Both the position numbers and the translations under genes were made by a program. This document shows, piece by piece, positions 17,994-27,873 of a DNA stretch of 64,000 nt. The notes under the pieces were generated by a model, which worked only from the letters and a program-made list of their open reading frames with translations, was not told the origin of the DNA and did no database searches. This stretch comes from Burkholderiales bacterium Ga0077547. Lineage in GTDB: Bacteria; Pseudomonadota; Gammaproteobacteria; Burkholderiales; Burkholderiaceae_C. How positions within the stretch are numbered: position 1 is the first letter of the stretch; every line of letters begins with the position of its first letter. The stretch is taken from the NCBI GenBank assembly GCA_001464195.1, contig LNEY01000031.1, forward strand, positions 47,082 through 111,081. Direction: 5' to 3'.

Positions 17994-20045
17994 TCAGGAC
18001 GTTTCGGCCGCTGCCGCGGCGGCGCCGTCCAGCGCTGCGTCCTGCATGTCGATGGCCAGCGTCAAGGGGCCGGCGCTGTCCGCGCTGCCGTCAGCGGGGT
18101 CGTCGAGCTCGGGGGCGTCGTCGGCGGGCGAGGCCGGGTCGTCGATGCGTGCGATCACGTTCGCGTGCAGGTCCAGCGTCAGCAGATCGCTGCCGGTGAT
18201 TCGGACCCGCACACGCGCGTTGCGCGGCAGCGATTCGGCGCCGAGCGCGCGGAACACCAGCGGGAGCACGTCAGCGCGCACGAGTCCGTCCTTCATCACC
18301 GCTGCGTCCAGCTCGGTGAGGTGTTCCTGTGCCAGGTACTTGAGTGTCCAGTAGCGCTCGATCGCTGACTGAAAGCCGTTGTAGGCGCTGTAGGCCGCAT
18401 CGAAGCCGGAGATGATCGCGAACAGCGCGGTGTCCTTGTGCCTGAACGGCGCCACCAGCGCCGCGGTGCGCCCCTGGCGAGCGCAGGCAATGATCTGCCA
18501 CTGATTGACCAGGTCGACATAGCGACGCAGCGGCGACGTGGCCCAGGTGTACTGCGCCACGCCCATGCCGGCGTGCGGTGCCGGCTTGGTGCCCATGCGC
18601 ACCTTGACACCCGGGGCCATGCTGAGCTGGCTGCGGTAGATGCCCGGCACACCGAGTTCGGCGATCCAGCCGCCCCAGGTGCTGTTGGCCAGGATCATCG
18701 CCTCGGCGACGATCAGATCCAGCGCTGAGCCCCGAGCGCGTGTGCTGATGACCACCTGCTCGTCGCCGCGCGGCTCGTCGCCGGTCTTGCCTTCCAGCCG
18801 GAAGTTGTAGTCGGGGCGGTTGAAGTTCTCCGGTTTGCCGCGCACCACCTCACGGGCCGCCTTCAGGTGCCGCGCCAGCCGATGCGCAAAGGCCAGTTCG
18901 GCAGCGAAGGCGTAGTCGGCGGGGGCCTCGCCGTTCAGCGACGCCTCGGTGATCACGCCATCGAGCTGGTCATGCCGCAGGTTGGCGGCGATCGGCACGC
19001 GGTCGATCCGCGTTTCGGTCTTGTCGATCTCTAGCGTCGCCTCGTTGAGCGTCACGTACAGCGACACCGCCGGGCACTCGCGCCCGGCCATCAGCGTGTA
19101 AGCCTGAACCACCTCGTCGGGCAACATCGTGAGCTTGTGGCCGGGCATGTAGACGGTCGAGTAGCGGTCGCGCGCGGCCTTGTCGATGGGGCTGTCAGGT
19201 GCGATGGCCAGTCCCGGCGCAGCGATGTGCACCCCGAAGACCACCGTGCCGCTGCCCAGACCCTGCACCGACAGCGCATCGTCGATCTCGGTGGTCTGCG
19301 AGTCGTCGATCGAGAACGCTTGCACCGCTGCCAATGGCAGCGTCTCCTTCACCGCGGGTGCCACCAGCGCAGGGAAGCCGGTGCCCTTCGGGAAGTGTTC
19401 GAACAGAAAGCGCTTCCAGTGGAACTGGTACGGTGAGTCGATGGCCCCTGCGGCCGTCAGCAGGTCGAGCGGCGGCTTTTGCGCGCGCTTCGCGGCCTCG
19501 ACCACGGCCTTGTATTCAGGTCCATTCTTGTCGGGCCTGAACAGGATCTTGTAGAGCTGCTCGCGCACCGGTGCCGGGCAGTCGCCCGCAGCCAGCTCGG
19601 CGGCCCAGGCGTCGATCTGGGCCAACTGCTGCTTCTTGCGCTCGATGCCCAGCAGCGCGGCCTTGACGATCTCTTCCGGGGCCTTCTTGAAATGGCCTTT
19701 GCCCAGACGGCGGAAGTAGTGCGGCGCCTCGAACAGCTTGAACAACGCAGCAGCCTGATGGGTCAAGCTGGCCTTGGCGTCGAAGTAATCGCGGGCCAGA
19801 TCGGCGAATCCGAACTCCTGCTCGGGCGCGAATTCCCAGGCCAGGTCCAGGTCGATGTCGCGGGCCAGCGCCTGCGCCTCGGCGATCAGCTCGGCGGGTT
19901 GGGGTTTTTCGAATTTCAGCAGAACGCTGGCCGCCTTCACCTTGACGCGCTTGCCCGAGTCCAACTCGATCTGCAGCGAGCTGTCCGCTTCGGACATCAC
20001 GCGTCCGGCGTGGAATTTTCCGGCGTCTTCATAGAGTGCATACAT
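17994..20045 (-). CDS. RNase II/RNB-family 3'-5' exoribonuclease
   Basis: A 683-residue protein. The RNB catalytic domain is recognisable from AFSIDDSQTTEIDDALSV, which carries the metal-binding Asp residues, through GVHIAAPG, STVYMPGHKLTMLP and the late block YTWATSPLRRYVDLVNQWQ. A C-terminal S1-like strand region ends in an acidic Ala/Asp tail. It degrades single-stranded RNA from the 3' end. The N-terminal part differs from E. coli Rnb, so it may be an RNB homologue of a distinct subgroup; I therefore give no symbol. It heads the minus-strand run with the TonB-like gene 24 bp downstream. Confidence 0.88.
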   Translation of the reverse strand: MYALYEDAGKFHAGRVMSEADSSLQIELDSGKRVKVKAASVLLKFEKPQPAELIAEAQALARDIDLDLAWEFAPEQEFGFADLARDYFDAKASLTHQAAALFKLFEAPHYFRRLGKGHFKKAPEEIVKAALLGIERKKQQLAQIDAWAAELAAGDCPAPVREQLYKILFRPDKNGPEYKAVVEAAKRAQKPPLDLLTAAGAIDSPYQFHWKRFLFEHFPKGTGFPALVAPAVKETLPLAAVQAFSIDDSQTTEIDDALSVQGLGSGTVVFGVHIAAPGLAIAPDSPIDKAARDRYSTVYMPGHKLTMLPDEVVQAYTLMAGRECPAVSLYVTLNEATLEIDKTETRIDRVPIAANLRHDQLDGVITEASLNGEAPADYAFAAELAFAHRLARHLKAAREVVRGKPENFNRPDYNFRLEGKTGDEPRGDEQVVISTRARGSALDLIVAEAMILANSTWGGWIAELGVPGIYRSQLSMAPGVKVRMGTKPAPHAGMGVAQYTWATSPLRRYVDLVNQWQIIACARQGRTAALVAPFRHKDTALFAIISGFDAAYSAYNGFQSAIERYWTLKYLAQEHLTELDAAVMKDGLVRADVLPLVFRALGAESLPRNARVRVRITGSDLLTLDLHANVIARIDDPASPADDAPELDDPADGSADSAGPLTLAIDMQDAALDGAAAAAAETS

Positions 20046-20186
20046 ACGGCGAAGATTGTCACCGATGCGCCTCGAGTGGCCGGCACAGCGGGCCTTGCGG
20101 CAGGAGACGCCGCCCGGTACCGCCTTGCCCTACAGTGCGGCTTGATCGCGCCGTTCCGGCGATGGCCCACTTTCAAGGAGCACGCC

Positions 20187-20729
20187 ATGGTCAAGAAAGC
20201 CCCTGCTGCCTCGTCCTCGCCGCTGGAATCGGCTGCTGCGCTGTTCGACGGCGCCTTGGCAGGTCACGTCAAGGAGTCGGCACAGCAGATCTGGCTGGCG
20301 GGCCTGGGCGCGTTCTCGAAGGCTCAGGAAGAAGGCGGCCGGGTGTTCGAGGCGCTGGTGCAGGAAGGCGTGACGCTGCAGCGCAAGACGCAGACGGTCG
20401 CAGAAGAAAAGCTCGGCACGATGTCCGCCCAGCTCAGCGATCGGCTGGCCGAGGTGGGTCAGAAAGTCGAGGAGGTGTCAGCCAAGGCCACCGGTCAGTG
20501 GGATCGGCTGGAAACCATCTTCGAGCAGCGTGTGGCGAAGGCGCTGGCGAGCCTGGGGGTGCCGCACGCCAACGACATCCGCGCCCTGACCGCGCAGATC
20601 GAGCAGTTGCGCGCCGAGGTGGCGGCGTTGACGCCGAAGTCGCGCGCAACCGTGCGCAAGAAGCCGGCCTCGCGTGGCGCCACAGCGCCGGCAGCGGTCA
20701 CGCCGAAGCGTCGTACACCAAGACCCTGA
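20187..20729 (+). CDS. Phasin-family (PhaF/PhaI-like) granule-associated protein
   Basis: A 180-residue protein whose first 110 residues form a long amphipathic helix region (QQIWLAGLGAFSKAQEEGGRVFEALV), the hallmark of phasins that coat polyhydroxyalkanoate granules. A heptad-like segment ALTAQIEQLRAEVAAL follows, and then a basic Lys/Arg/Ala/Pro tail like that of DNA-binding PhaF. The ATG at 20187 was chosen because AAGGAG lies 6 nt upstream; the open frame extending further upstream is antisense to the RNB gene. It suggests PHA storage, but no pha synthase gene is in the window. Confidence 0.85.
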   Translation: MVKKAPAASSSPLESAAALFDGALAGHVKESAQQIWLAGLGAFSKAQEEGGRVFEALVQEGVTLQRKTQTVAEEKLGTMSAQLSDRLAEVGQKVEEVSAKATGQWDRLETIFEQRVAKALASLGVPHANDIRALTAQIEQLRAEVAALTPKSRATVRKKPASRGATAPAAVTPKRRTPRP

Positions 20730-20745
20730 CCTGGCCGCCCCAAGA

Positions 20746-21285
20746 TCAGGCGCCGCCTGGAAAGAACCACAGCAAGGCCACCGTCATCGTCACGTAGCGG
20801 GCGAACTTGCCGATCGCCATGTACAGCAGGCATGGCCAGAAGGGCAGTTTTAGCCAGCCGGCCACCGCACACAGCGGATCGCCGACCACTGGCAGCCACG
20901 ACAGCAGGCAGGCCTTGGCGCCATAGCGCTTCAGCCAGCGCGAGGCGCGTTGATGGGCCGGCGACTCAGGCGCCGGTTTGGCGTCTGCCCTCGTGCTTGC
21001 GTGCGCCTTGCGTCGCTGCGCCACCGCATGGAACGCGCGCCCGGCGCCCAGGCCCATCCACCAGGAGACGGCGCCGCCCAAGGTGTTGCCAGCCGTGGCC
21101 ACCAGCACCGCGGGCCAGAACAGATCCGGGTTCAGCTTCACCAGACCGAACACGGCGGGCTCTGAACCCAGCGGCAGCAACGTGGCCGAGATGAAGGCGA
21201 CAACGAACACCGTGCTCAAGCCAAACTTGGGCAGTGCCAGCGCCGCCATCAGCGTGGCCAGCAAAGACTCGATCCAAGCGTGCAT
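20746..21285 (-). CDS. DedA/YqaA-like SNARE-associated membrane protein
   Basis: A 179-residue inner-membrane protein with several hydrophobic helices: LSTVFVVAFISATLLPLGSE, a segment ending GNTLGGAVSWWMGLGAG, and a C-terminal pair. The motif FISATLLPLGSE and the later LSWLPVVGDPLCAVAGWL match the YqaA/DedA (VTT) superfamily, thought to act in lipid movement across the membrane. The start MHAWIESL at 21285 gives the usual N-terminus. It is convergent with the phasin gene (16 bp apart) and divergent from dusB. Confidence 0.85.
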   Translation of the reverse strand: MHAWIESLLATLMAALALPKFGLSTVFVVAFISATLLPLGSEPAVFGLVKLNPDLFWPAVLVATAGNTLGGAVSWWMGLGAGRAFHAVAQRRKAHASTRADAKPAPESPAHQRASRWLKRYGAKACLLSWLPVVGDPLCAVAGWLKLPFWPCLLYMAIGKFARYVTMTVALLWFFPGGA

Positions 21286-21380
21286 CGAATGGATTATCGA
21301 GAGGCGAAAAACCGTGTCTGTCCGCCGGGATGCACAGCTATACTCTGCCTCCTTTTTGAGCAGACCGGCCCGCCCCACGC

Positions 21381-22415
21381 ATGAAAATCGGCCACATCGA
21401 GTTGACAAACGGCCTGTTTGTCGCACCGATGGCAGGGGTCACCGACCGGCCCTTCCGTCAGCTGTGCAAGCGTCTGGGTGCCGGATACGCCGTCAGCGAG
21501 ATGGTGACGTCCCGCCGTGAGCTGTGGAACAGCCTGAAGACCAGCCGCCGTGCCAACCACGATGGCGAGGTGGCGCCGATTTCAGTGCAGATCGCGGGTA
21601 CCGACCCGCAGATGATGGCCGAGGCCGCCGCCTACAACATCGATCGCGGCGCGCAGATCATCGACATCAACATGGGCTGCCCGGTGAAAAAGGTGTGCAA
21701 CACCTGGGCCGGCTCCGCCCTGATGCAGGACGAGCCGCTGGCGCTGCGCATCATCGCGGCCGTGGTGTCCGCCTGCGAGCCGCACCGCGTGCCGGTGACC
21801 CTGAAGATGCGCACGGGCTGGTGCCATGCCGAGCGCAATGCGTTGTCGATTGCTCGCGACGCCGAATCTGCCGGCATCGCGATGGTGACGGTGCACGGCC
21901 GCACCCGCGAGCAGGGTTACAAGGGTGACGCCGAATACGACACCGTCGCCGCGGTCAAGGCCGCGCTGCGCATCCCGGTGGTGGCCAACGGCGACATCGA
22001 CAGCCCGGAGAAAGCGCGTGAGGTGTTGCGCCGCACCGGTGCCGACGCGCTGATGATCGGTCGCGCAGCCCAGGGGCGGCCTTGGATCTTCCACGAGATC
22101 GCGCACTTTCTCGCCACCGGCGAGCACCTGCCGGCGCCCGAGGTGCTGCAGGCCAAGCGCTGGCTGCTGGAGCATCTGCACGACCACTACAGCCTCTACG
22201 GCGAGTTCGCCGGTGTACGAACCGCGCGCAAGCACATCGGCTGGGCCGTGAAGGCCTTGCCGGGCGGAGAAGCGTTTCGCAGCGAGATGAACCAGCTCGA
22301 AACCTGCGACACCCAGGTGCGCGCGGTCAGTGACTGGTTCGACGCACTCGCCGACACCCACACGCTGTGGCCTGCCGCTGCCGCCAACCAGCCTTTCATC
22401 CGTTTGAGCGCATGA
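21381..22415 (+). CDS. dusB: tRNA-dihydrouridine synthase B
   Basis: A 344-residue FMN enzyme that reduces specific uridines of tRNA to dihydrouridine. Family motifs are VAPMAGVTDRPFRQLC, the catalytic-Cys segment INMGCPVKKVCNTWAGSAL, VTVHGRTREQGYKG and GRAAQGRPWIFHEI. A TATACT (21339-21344) about 37 bp upstream could be its -10. It overlaps fis as ATGA, reproducing the dusB-fis operon of E. coli and other proteobacteria. Confidence 0.95.
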   Translation: MKIGHIELTNGLFVAPMAGVTDRPFRQLCKRLGAGYAVSEMVTSRRELWNSLKTSRRANHDGEVAPISVQIAGTDPQMMAEAAAYNIDRGAQIIDINMGCPVKKVCNTWAGSALMQDEPLALRIIAAVVSACEPHRVPVTLKMRTGWCHAERNALSIARDAESAGIAMVTVHGRTREQGYKGDAEYDTVAAVKAALRIPVVANGDIDSPEKAREVLRRTGADALMIGRAAQGRPWIFHEIAHFLATGEHLPAPEVLQAKRWLLEHLHDHYSLYGEFAGVRTARKHIGWAVKALPGGEAFRSEMNQLETCDTQVRAVSDWFDALADTHTLWPAAAANQPFIRLSA

Positions 22416-22651
22416 GCAACAAGAAGCAGATCGAAGAATGCATCCGTGACGGGCTGGAGGTTTACTTCAGAGACTTGAACGGCGTCGAGCCAGCGGCGAT
22501 GTACGACATGATGCTGAAGATGGTCGAACGCCCCCTGCTCGACGTCGTGATGAAGCACGCCGACCAGAACCAGAGCCGCGCCGCCGAGTGGCTGGGCATC
22601 AACCGCAACACCTTGCGCCGCAAGCTGGTTGAACACAAGCTGATCAAGTGA
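22412..22651 (+). CDS. fis: DNA-binding protein Fis
   Basis: A 79-residue nucleoid protein. The C-terminal helix-turn-helix [20 protein letters not shown] is nearly identical to the Fis family, preceded by the dimerising helices ([11 protein letters not shown]). The start MSNKKQIEE at 22412 overlaps the dusB stop as ATGA. It lacks the longer N-terminal beta-hairpin arm of E. coli Fis (98 residues), as is usual in betaproteobacteria. Confidence 0.93.
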   Translation: MSNKKQIEECIRDGLEVYFRDLNGVEPAAMYDMMLKMVERPLLDVVMKHADQNQSRAAEWLGINRNTLRRKLVEHKLIK

Positions 22652-22676
22652 ACCCTGCCGTACCCGAGACCGATCC

Positions 22677-24281
22677 ATGCACGCACTGATTTCCGTATCC
22701 GCCAAGACCGGCGTTCTCGAACTCGCGCGCGGCCTGCACGCGCTGGGCATCCGGCTGCTGTCCACCGGTGGCACTGCCAAGCTGCTGGCCGATGCCGGTC
22801 TGCCGGTCACCGAGGTGGCCGACCACACCGGCTTCCCGGAGATGCTTGACGGTCGCGTCAAGACCCTGCATCCGAAGATCCACGGTGGCCTGCTCGCGCG
22901 CCGCGACCTGCCCGAGCACCGCGCGGCGCTGACCACGCACCAGATCGACACCATTGATCTGCTGATCGTCAACCTGTACCCGTTCGAAGCCACGGTCGCA
23001 AAGCCCGGTTGCACGCTGGAAGATGCGATCGAGAACATCGACATCGGCGGTCCGGCGATGGTGCGCAGTGCGGCGAAGAACTGGGAACACGTGGCGGTGC
23101 TCACCGATGCCTCGCAGTACGCCGGCGTGCTGGCCGAGCTGCAGGCCCATGGCGCGGTGCAGCGCGCCACGCGCTTCGCGCTGGCCGTGGCGGCCTTCAA
23201 CCGCATCTCAAACTACGACGCGGCGATCAGCGATCACCTCTCGTCGCTGACGCTGACCGACAGCGGTGAGCCGACCCGTGCGGAGTACCCGGCGCAGAGC
23301 AATGGCCGCTTCGTCAAGCTGCAGGACCTGCGCTATGGCGAGAACCCGCATCAGAACGCGGCGTTCTACCGCGACCTGCATCCGGCGCCAGGCTCGCTGG
23401 TGACTGCGACGCAGCTGCAGGGCAAGGAGCTGTCGTACAACAACATCGCTGACGCCGACGCGGCGTGGGAATGCGTCAAGTCATTCGGCCCCGACGATGC
23501 GCCGGCGGCCTGCGTGATCGTCAAGCATGCCAACCCATGCGGTGTCGCGGTCGGCGCCAGCGCGGGTGAGGCCTACGCGCAGGCCTTCAAGACCGACCCG
23601 ACCTCGGCCTTTGGCGGCATCATCGCGTTCAATGTCGAGGTCGATGCCGACGCCGCCAAGCGCGTCACGACGCAGTTCGTCGAGGTGCTGATCGCGCCGT
23701 CGTACACGCCCGATGCGCTGGCAGTGCTGGCCGGCAAGACCAACATGCGGGTGTTGCAGATCCCGCTCTCGGGCGTCGATCGCAACGGCGCCACCGCCTG
23801 GTCACGCGGGCGCAACCTGCAAGACATCAAGCGCATCGGCTCGGGGCTGTTGATCCAGAGTGCCGACAACCGCGAGATCACCCGCAGCGAGTTGAAGGTC
23901 GTCACGAAGCTGCAACCGACCGAAGCCCAATGGCGCGATCTGCTGTTCGCCTGGAAGGTGGCCAAGTACGTGAAGAGCAACGCGATCGTGTTCTGCGGTG
24001 GCGGCATGACGCTGGGCGTCGGCGCCGGCCAGATGAGCCGCATCGATTCGGCGCGCATCGCGAGCATCAAGGCTGCCAACGCCAGCCTGACCCTGGCCGG
24101 TTCCGCAGTCGCCAGCGACGCGTTCTTCCCGTTCCGCGATGGGCTTGATGTGGTGTGCGAAGCGGGCGCTTCGTCCGTGATTCAACCCGGCGGGTCGGTG
24201 CGGGATGATGAGGTGATTGCGGCCGCGGATGAGCGGGGGATTGCAATGGTGCTGACTGGGGTGAGGCACTTTCGGCACTGA
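22677..24281 (+). CDS. purH: Bifunctional AICAR transformylase/IMP cyclohydrolase
   Basis: A 534-residue enzyme for the last two steps of IMP synthesis. The N-terminal MGS-like cyclohydrolase domain (about 1-150) has [24 protein letters not shown] and [13 protein letters not shown]. The C-terminal transformylase has [29 protein letters not shown] with the catalytic Lys-His, and [13 protein letters not shown]. It starts 25 bp after fis, so dusB-fis-purH probably form one transcript. Confidence 0.96.
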   Translation: MHALISVSAKTGVLELARGLHALGIRLLSTGGTAKLLADAGLPVTEVADHTGFPEMLDGRVKTLHPKIHGGLLARRDLPEHRAALTTHQIDTIDLLIVNLYPFEATVAKPGCTLEDAIENIDIGGPAMVRSAAKNWEHVAVLTDASQYAGVLAELQAHGAVQRATRFALAVAAFNRISNYDAAISDHLSSLTLTDSGEPTRAEYPAQSNGRFVKLQDLRYGENPHQNAAFYRDLHPAPGSLVTATQLQGKELSYNNIADADAAWECVKSFGPDDAPAACVIVKHANPCGVAVGASAGEAYAQAFKTDPTSAFGGIIAFNVEVDADAAKRVTTQFVEVLIAPSYTPDALAVLAGKTNMRVLQIPLSGVDRNGATAWSRGRNLQDIKRIGSGLLIQSADNREITRSELKVVTKLQPTEAQWRDLLFAWKVAKYVKSNAIVFCGGGMTLGVGAGQMSRIDSARIASIKAANASLTLAGSAVASDAFFPFRDGLDVVCEAGASSVIQPGGSVRDDEVIAAADERGIAMVLTGVRHFRH

Positions 24282-24319
24282 CCTTGCTCTTTGCTTGGCG
24301 AGGCAGCGCGCCGGGAATT

Positions 24320-24665
24320 CGCCCCGGCGGGCGAGTCACTTTTTCTGCGGGGCCAGAAAAAGTAACCCAAAAGAGGCCCTGAACACCAGCCATTTGGCCT
24401 GCTCGCTTCGGCTACACGCCTACTTCACAGGCTCTGGCTCGAGAACATGAACCGGACTACTTCAGTGGTGACCTGGCTCAGGTTCAAACATGCGGAATCG
24501 CTACGCCTCGACCCTGTCGAGGTCATCGGTAGGAGTTCTTGTGCCAGAGCCGTTGCCGTTCGCCTTTATCCGAAGCGTGGCCACCAAATGGCTGGTGTTC
24601 AGGCCCTTTGCTTTGGTGACTTTCATTTGGGCCAGCAAATGAAAGTTACCCGCCTGTCGGGGCGG
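24320..24665. repeat. 346-bp long inverted-repeat (MITE-like) intergenic element
   Basis: The gap between purH and ruvC contains two arms in inverted orientation. The left arm (24320-24397) runs from CGCCCCGGCGGGCGAGTCAC to CCAGCCATTTGG. The right arm (24584-24665) runs from CCAAATGGCTGGTG to GTTACCCGCCTGTCGGGGCG. The core CCTGAACACCAGCCATTTGG pairs perfectly with CCAAATGGCTGGTGTTCAGG. Each arm also has its own small palindrome (ACTTTTTCTG..CAGAAAAAGT; ACTTTCATTTG..CAAATGAAAGT). Weaker pairing continues inward (CGCTTCGG, GGCTCTGGC). No transposase gene or obvious flanking direct repeat is seen. It may be a pair of inverted copies of a dispersed betaproteobacterial repeat. Confidence 0.65.
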
Positions 24666-24745
24666 GACCCGACGCGCTGCACCGCAATTGCAAAGGCCCT
24701 TCGCAGAAGCGAATCCTGGCGAGCCCGCGCCCTCAAGATGGCACC

Positions 24746-25294
24746 ATGAGAATCCTCGGCATCGACCCCGGCCTCAGGGTGACCGGCTTCGGCATCATCG
24801 AATCCGAAGGCTCGAAGCTGCACTACATCGCCAGCGGCACGATCAAGACCGATGCGGTGGCGATCGGCGAATTGCCAGCGCGGCTGAAGATCATTTTCGA
24901 CGGCGTGCGCGAGGTCACCACCCGCTACCAGCCGAGCTGCGCAGCCGTCGAGATCGTGTTTGTCAATGTCAATCCGCAGTCGACGCTGCTGCTGGGCCAG
25001 GCCCGTGGGGCGGCGATCACCGGGTTGGTGACGGGCGGTCTCGACGTGTCGGAATACACCGCCTTGCAGATGAAGAAGGCCATCGTCGGTCACGGCCATG
25101 CCCGCAAGGAACAGGTGCAGGAGATGGTGATGCGGCTGCTGCAGCTGCCCGGGCTGCCCAGCAAGGACGCGGCCGATGCGCTGGGTTTGGCAATCTGCCA
25201 TGCGCATGCCGGCGCCTCGTTTGCCGCGATGGCCAAAGGCGCGACGCTGGCGCGACGCTCGCATGCGCAGTTCAAGGGCGGGCGTACCTACTGA
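24746..25294 (+). CDS. ruvC: Crossover junction endodeoxyribonuclease RuvC
   Basis: A 182-residue Holliday-junction resolvase. The four acidic catalytic residues fit D7 of [15 protein letters not shown], the Glu of AAVEIVFVN, and the two Asp of [23 protein letters not shown] is the usual helix near the active site. ruvA and ruvB do not follow; the next gene is convergent, so ruvC stands alone here. The region just upstream is the inverted-repeat element. Confidence 0.95.
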   Translation: MRILGIDPGLRVTGFGIIESEGSKLHYIASGTIKTDAVAIGELPARLKIIFDGVREVTTRYQPSCAAVEIVFVNVNPQSTLLLGQARGAAITGLVTGGLDVSEYTALQMKKAIVGHGHARKEQVQEMVMRLLQLPGLPSKDAADALGLAICHAHAGASFAAMAKGATLARRSHAQFKGGRTY

Positions 25295-25335
25295 ACCCGA
25301 GGCGGCGCTGCTGGCCGCAACCGGCACAGTGCGAT

Positions 25336-27873
25336 TCAGCGCACGGTCACCAGGGCCGAGCTGAGCAGTGCGCTCGGCTCCGTCGCGGCGCCGGCGGGCT
25401 GAACCAGCGAGGTGAGCCAATCCACGTCCATCCACTGCACCAGCACCGGCTCCTTGCCGTGGTTGGTGTTCACCTGCATCGTCAGCAGCCCGCGCACCCA
25501 GGGTGCAAAAGACTGAAATCCGCGCGGCGACTCCTGCAGATGGCGGCGATCGATGTCGGCCACGGCCAGCAGATCGTCCACACGCAGGCCCATCAGCGGC
25601 AGCTCGGGCCGATCCGGACGGCGCAGCACCAGCACCACACCGTCGGTGAGTCGCGGTTTGTAGAGCACGCCAAACTGCTGGCGGGCGCAGATCACGGGCA
25701 CCATCGGGTACCCCGCCGGCCCACGTGCATCCACCAGGCCCAGCATCGCCGGGTTTGAATGGGGTGTGCGAACGATCTCGGACTTCGCCACCGCATCGAT
25801 CAGCGCCGAGGCCGGCAGTGCGTAGCGCATTGCGCCGACCTGGAACACCGCCACCTCCAATGCCTGGCCACGGTCCGCCACGGGGGTCTGAATCAGGGTC
25901 TGGTCCGACAGGTCCAGCCGCCGGCGTTCGACCGCACCGAGTCTGAGTGCGACCACGGCGCTCAAGCGGTTGTCATAGCCGTCGCTGGTCTTGAACTCGC
26001 GGTAGCCGGTGGCCCGCACGCGGGCGCAGGCGTAGTGCGCGCCGTCATGCTCGACGATGCCGAGTCCGCTCGGCACCTCGATCACCGAGCGGCCCACGCC
26101 GGTAGGCTGGCTCGATGCGATCACCGTGCCGGAGTCCTCGACGAACGCCGCGAAGCCGGTGCGCTCACCGACGATCTCCTCCAGCATGTTGGTGAATTCA
26201 CGCGCCGCGTTGAACACGATGGCCAGGCCGCCGAGCAACCGGTTGCCGTGGTCAGCATCCCGAACGGCGGACAGGAACACATAGGTCGGACCTTCGGCAT
26301 GGGTGTCCGTGGCTTCGAACGCGCTGACCGCGTACTGCTGAGAGTTGTGCAAGGCGTGTGCTGCCGCGGCCCAGCGCGGATCGATGGCACTGCCGACCAG
26401 GCCCGGTGCGTCGGCAGCCCGCGAGACGCCGCGAATCACCCCCCGAGTGTCGAAGGCGATCAAGCGGCTGTAGACGGTGTACAGCCCGTTCACATGATCG
26501 AGCAGGCCATTCAGCGCCTGCGTCTGGGTGCCGTCATCCGGCGCGCTCAGGGCCCGCTGCAAGGCGGGTGACAACGCCCACCAGCGGCAGTCATTGGCGC
26601 GCTCGTAGAGATTGCGGTCGATCAGGTCGGTGGCCAGCGTCGCCAACTGCTCGGCACGCATCTGCATTCGATTGATCGAGGTGCCATAGAGGTCCTTGAT
26701 GGCCAAGTCCACCCGTGCACGGGTGCGCATACCGGCCACGCTGACTTGGGTCAGCACGGCCTTCAACTGCCCCTGCTTGTCGCTCTGTGTCCCGGCCATC
26801 AGGCGGCCGTTCCACACGGCGGTGCGCAGATCGCGGTTGATGCGTTGCGTCTCGCTGTCGATGGCGATCAGCTCCGGGCTGTCGAGCAGGATGCTGTCGG
26901 GAATCGCCGCTGCGCCGTCACGGTGCCGGAATGCGGTCAGCAGCGAGACCATGGCCTGTGCCCGCCACGCGGGCCCTGGATAGCCTTGGTAGCCCGGGCT
27001 GGCGCAGGCCACGGTCAGGTAATCCCGTCCGGCGAACGAGGTGCGCACGACCTGTCCGTTGACCACCGGTCGCAGCGTCACCGAGGTTGGCACATGCCCT
27101 TCATCGTTGGTCGCGATGACACGTCCGGTCGCGTCGATCAACACCAGAGCGACTTCCGCAGGCACTTGACCTTCACCACTGTGGAAGATGCGCTGCATTT
27201 CGTCGATGAACCGAAAGCGCAGCACCAGCACGCCGACGTTCACACCCGCGGTGGTGGCAATGCGATGGGCGTAAAGCAGGTCGGGTGTGTCCGCAGTGCC
27301 CAGGTCGCTGGGTCGAAAGCGCTCGACGTAGGCCGGTGCCCGCAACGCCTCGGCCACGATGGAGTCGCTGCTGCGCGCCATCGTCGCGGTGGTGTCCATG
27401 CGCACCAGCACCTCGCCAGTCGGCGACAGCAGCACGATGTCGTCGTACACGGTGTACTTGGCCTGGTAGTCGCGCAGCCGTTGCACCATGGCCACGCGAT
27501 TCGCCTGCTGGTAGTCGGCGTCGCCGCTGCAGAAGGCCACCACCACGTCATCGGTCGCAAGGAAGCCGACGTCGGCCGTGCGTTCGTAGAGGTTGCGCAC
27601 CAGGATGTCGATCGCGCACTGCGCCTGGGCCATCAGCTCGTCGCCGAGTGCGGCCTTCTGCTCGTCGACCATGCGGGCGATCAGGCGCTGCTGCAGTTCG
27701 TTGAAGCGTTCGCGCGTCTGGATCAGGGTGGGCAGGATCGGTGCGACTTCATCGGGGCAGCTGATCGCCGCGCTCGACTCGATCATCTGCCAGAGCATGC
27801 CGAGATCCCGGAGGTCTCGTTCGCCAGTCTGCACGCGGTGCATGTGAACCACCAGATCATCATGTACTGCCAT
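25336..27873 (-). CDS. Soluble double-Cache-like and CheW-domain protein
   Basis: An 845-residue protein with no predicted membrane helix or signal peptide. Two sensor-like regions repeat one motif: VRNLYERTADVGFLATD (about residue 90) and DRNLYERANDCRWWALSP (about residue 430). Each is followed by a PAS/Cache-type fold segment (VYDDIVLLSPTGEVLVRMD; YTVYSRLIAFDTRGVIRGVS). The last 170 or so residues (from ALEVAVFQVGAMRYALPASAL) look like a CheW domain. No HAMP or MCP signalling helix is visible. A strong AGGAG lies 8 nt before the ATG. It is convergent with ruvC and stands alone, with no che genes nearby. It could couple cytoplasmic ligand sensing to a chemotaxis-like kinase; that role is inference. 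Confidence 0.7.
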   Translation of the reverse strand: MAVHDDLVVHMHRVQTGERDLRDLGMLWQMIESSAAISCPDEVAPILPTLIQTRERFNELQQRLIARMVDEQKAALGDELMAQAQCAIDILVRNLYERTADVGFLATDDVVVAFCSGDADYQQANRVAMVQRLRDYQAKYTVYDDIVLLSPTGEVLVRMDTTATMARSSDSIVAEALRAPAYVERFRPSDLGTADTPDLLYAHRIATTAGVNVGVLVLRFRFIDEMQRIFHSGEGQVPAEVALVLIDATGRVIATNDEGHVPTSVTLRPVVNGQVVRTSFAGRDYLTVACASPGYQGYPGPAWRAQAMVSLLTAFRHRDGAAAIPDSILLDSPELIAIDSETQRINRDLRTAVWNGRLMAGTQSDKQGQLKAVLTQVSVAGMRTRARVDLAIKDLYGTSINRMQMRAEQLATLATDLIDRNLYERANDCRWWALSPALQRALSAPDDGTQTQALNGLLDHVNGLYTVYSRLIAFDTRGVIRGVSRAADAPGLVGSAIDPRWAAAAHALHNSQQYAVSAFEATDTHAEGPTYVFLSAVRDADHGNRLLGGLAIVFNAAREFTNMLEEIVGERTGFAAFVEDSGTVIASSQPTGVGRSVIEVPSGLGIVEHDGAHYACARVRATGYREFKTSDGYDNRLSAVVALRLGAVERRRLDLSDQTLIQTPVADRGQALEVAVFQVGAMRYALPASALIDAVAKSEIVRTPHSNPAMLGLVDARGPAGYPMVPVICARQQFGVLYKPRLTDGVVLVLRRPDRPELPLMGLRVDDLLAVADIDRRHLQESPRGFQSFAPWVRGLLTMQVNTNHGKEPVLVQWMDVDWLTSLVQPAGAATEPSALLSSALVTVR

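Noticed and set aside
19479..20186. Upstream extension of the phasin frame
   Set aside because: It lies antisense to the RNB gene, and the phasin has its own AAGGAG and ATG at 20187.
24447..24749. 100-codon frame inside the inverted-repeat element
   Set aside because: It starts inside the repeat, overlaps the ruvC start and has no family resemblance.
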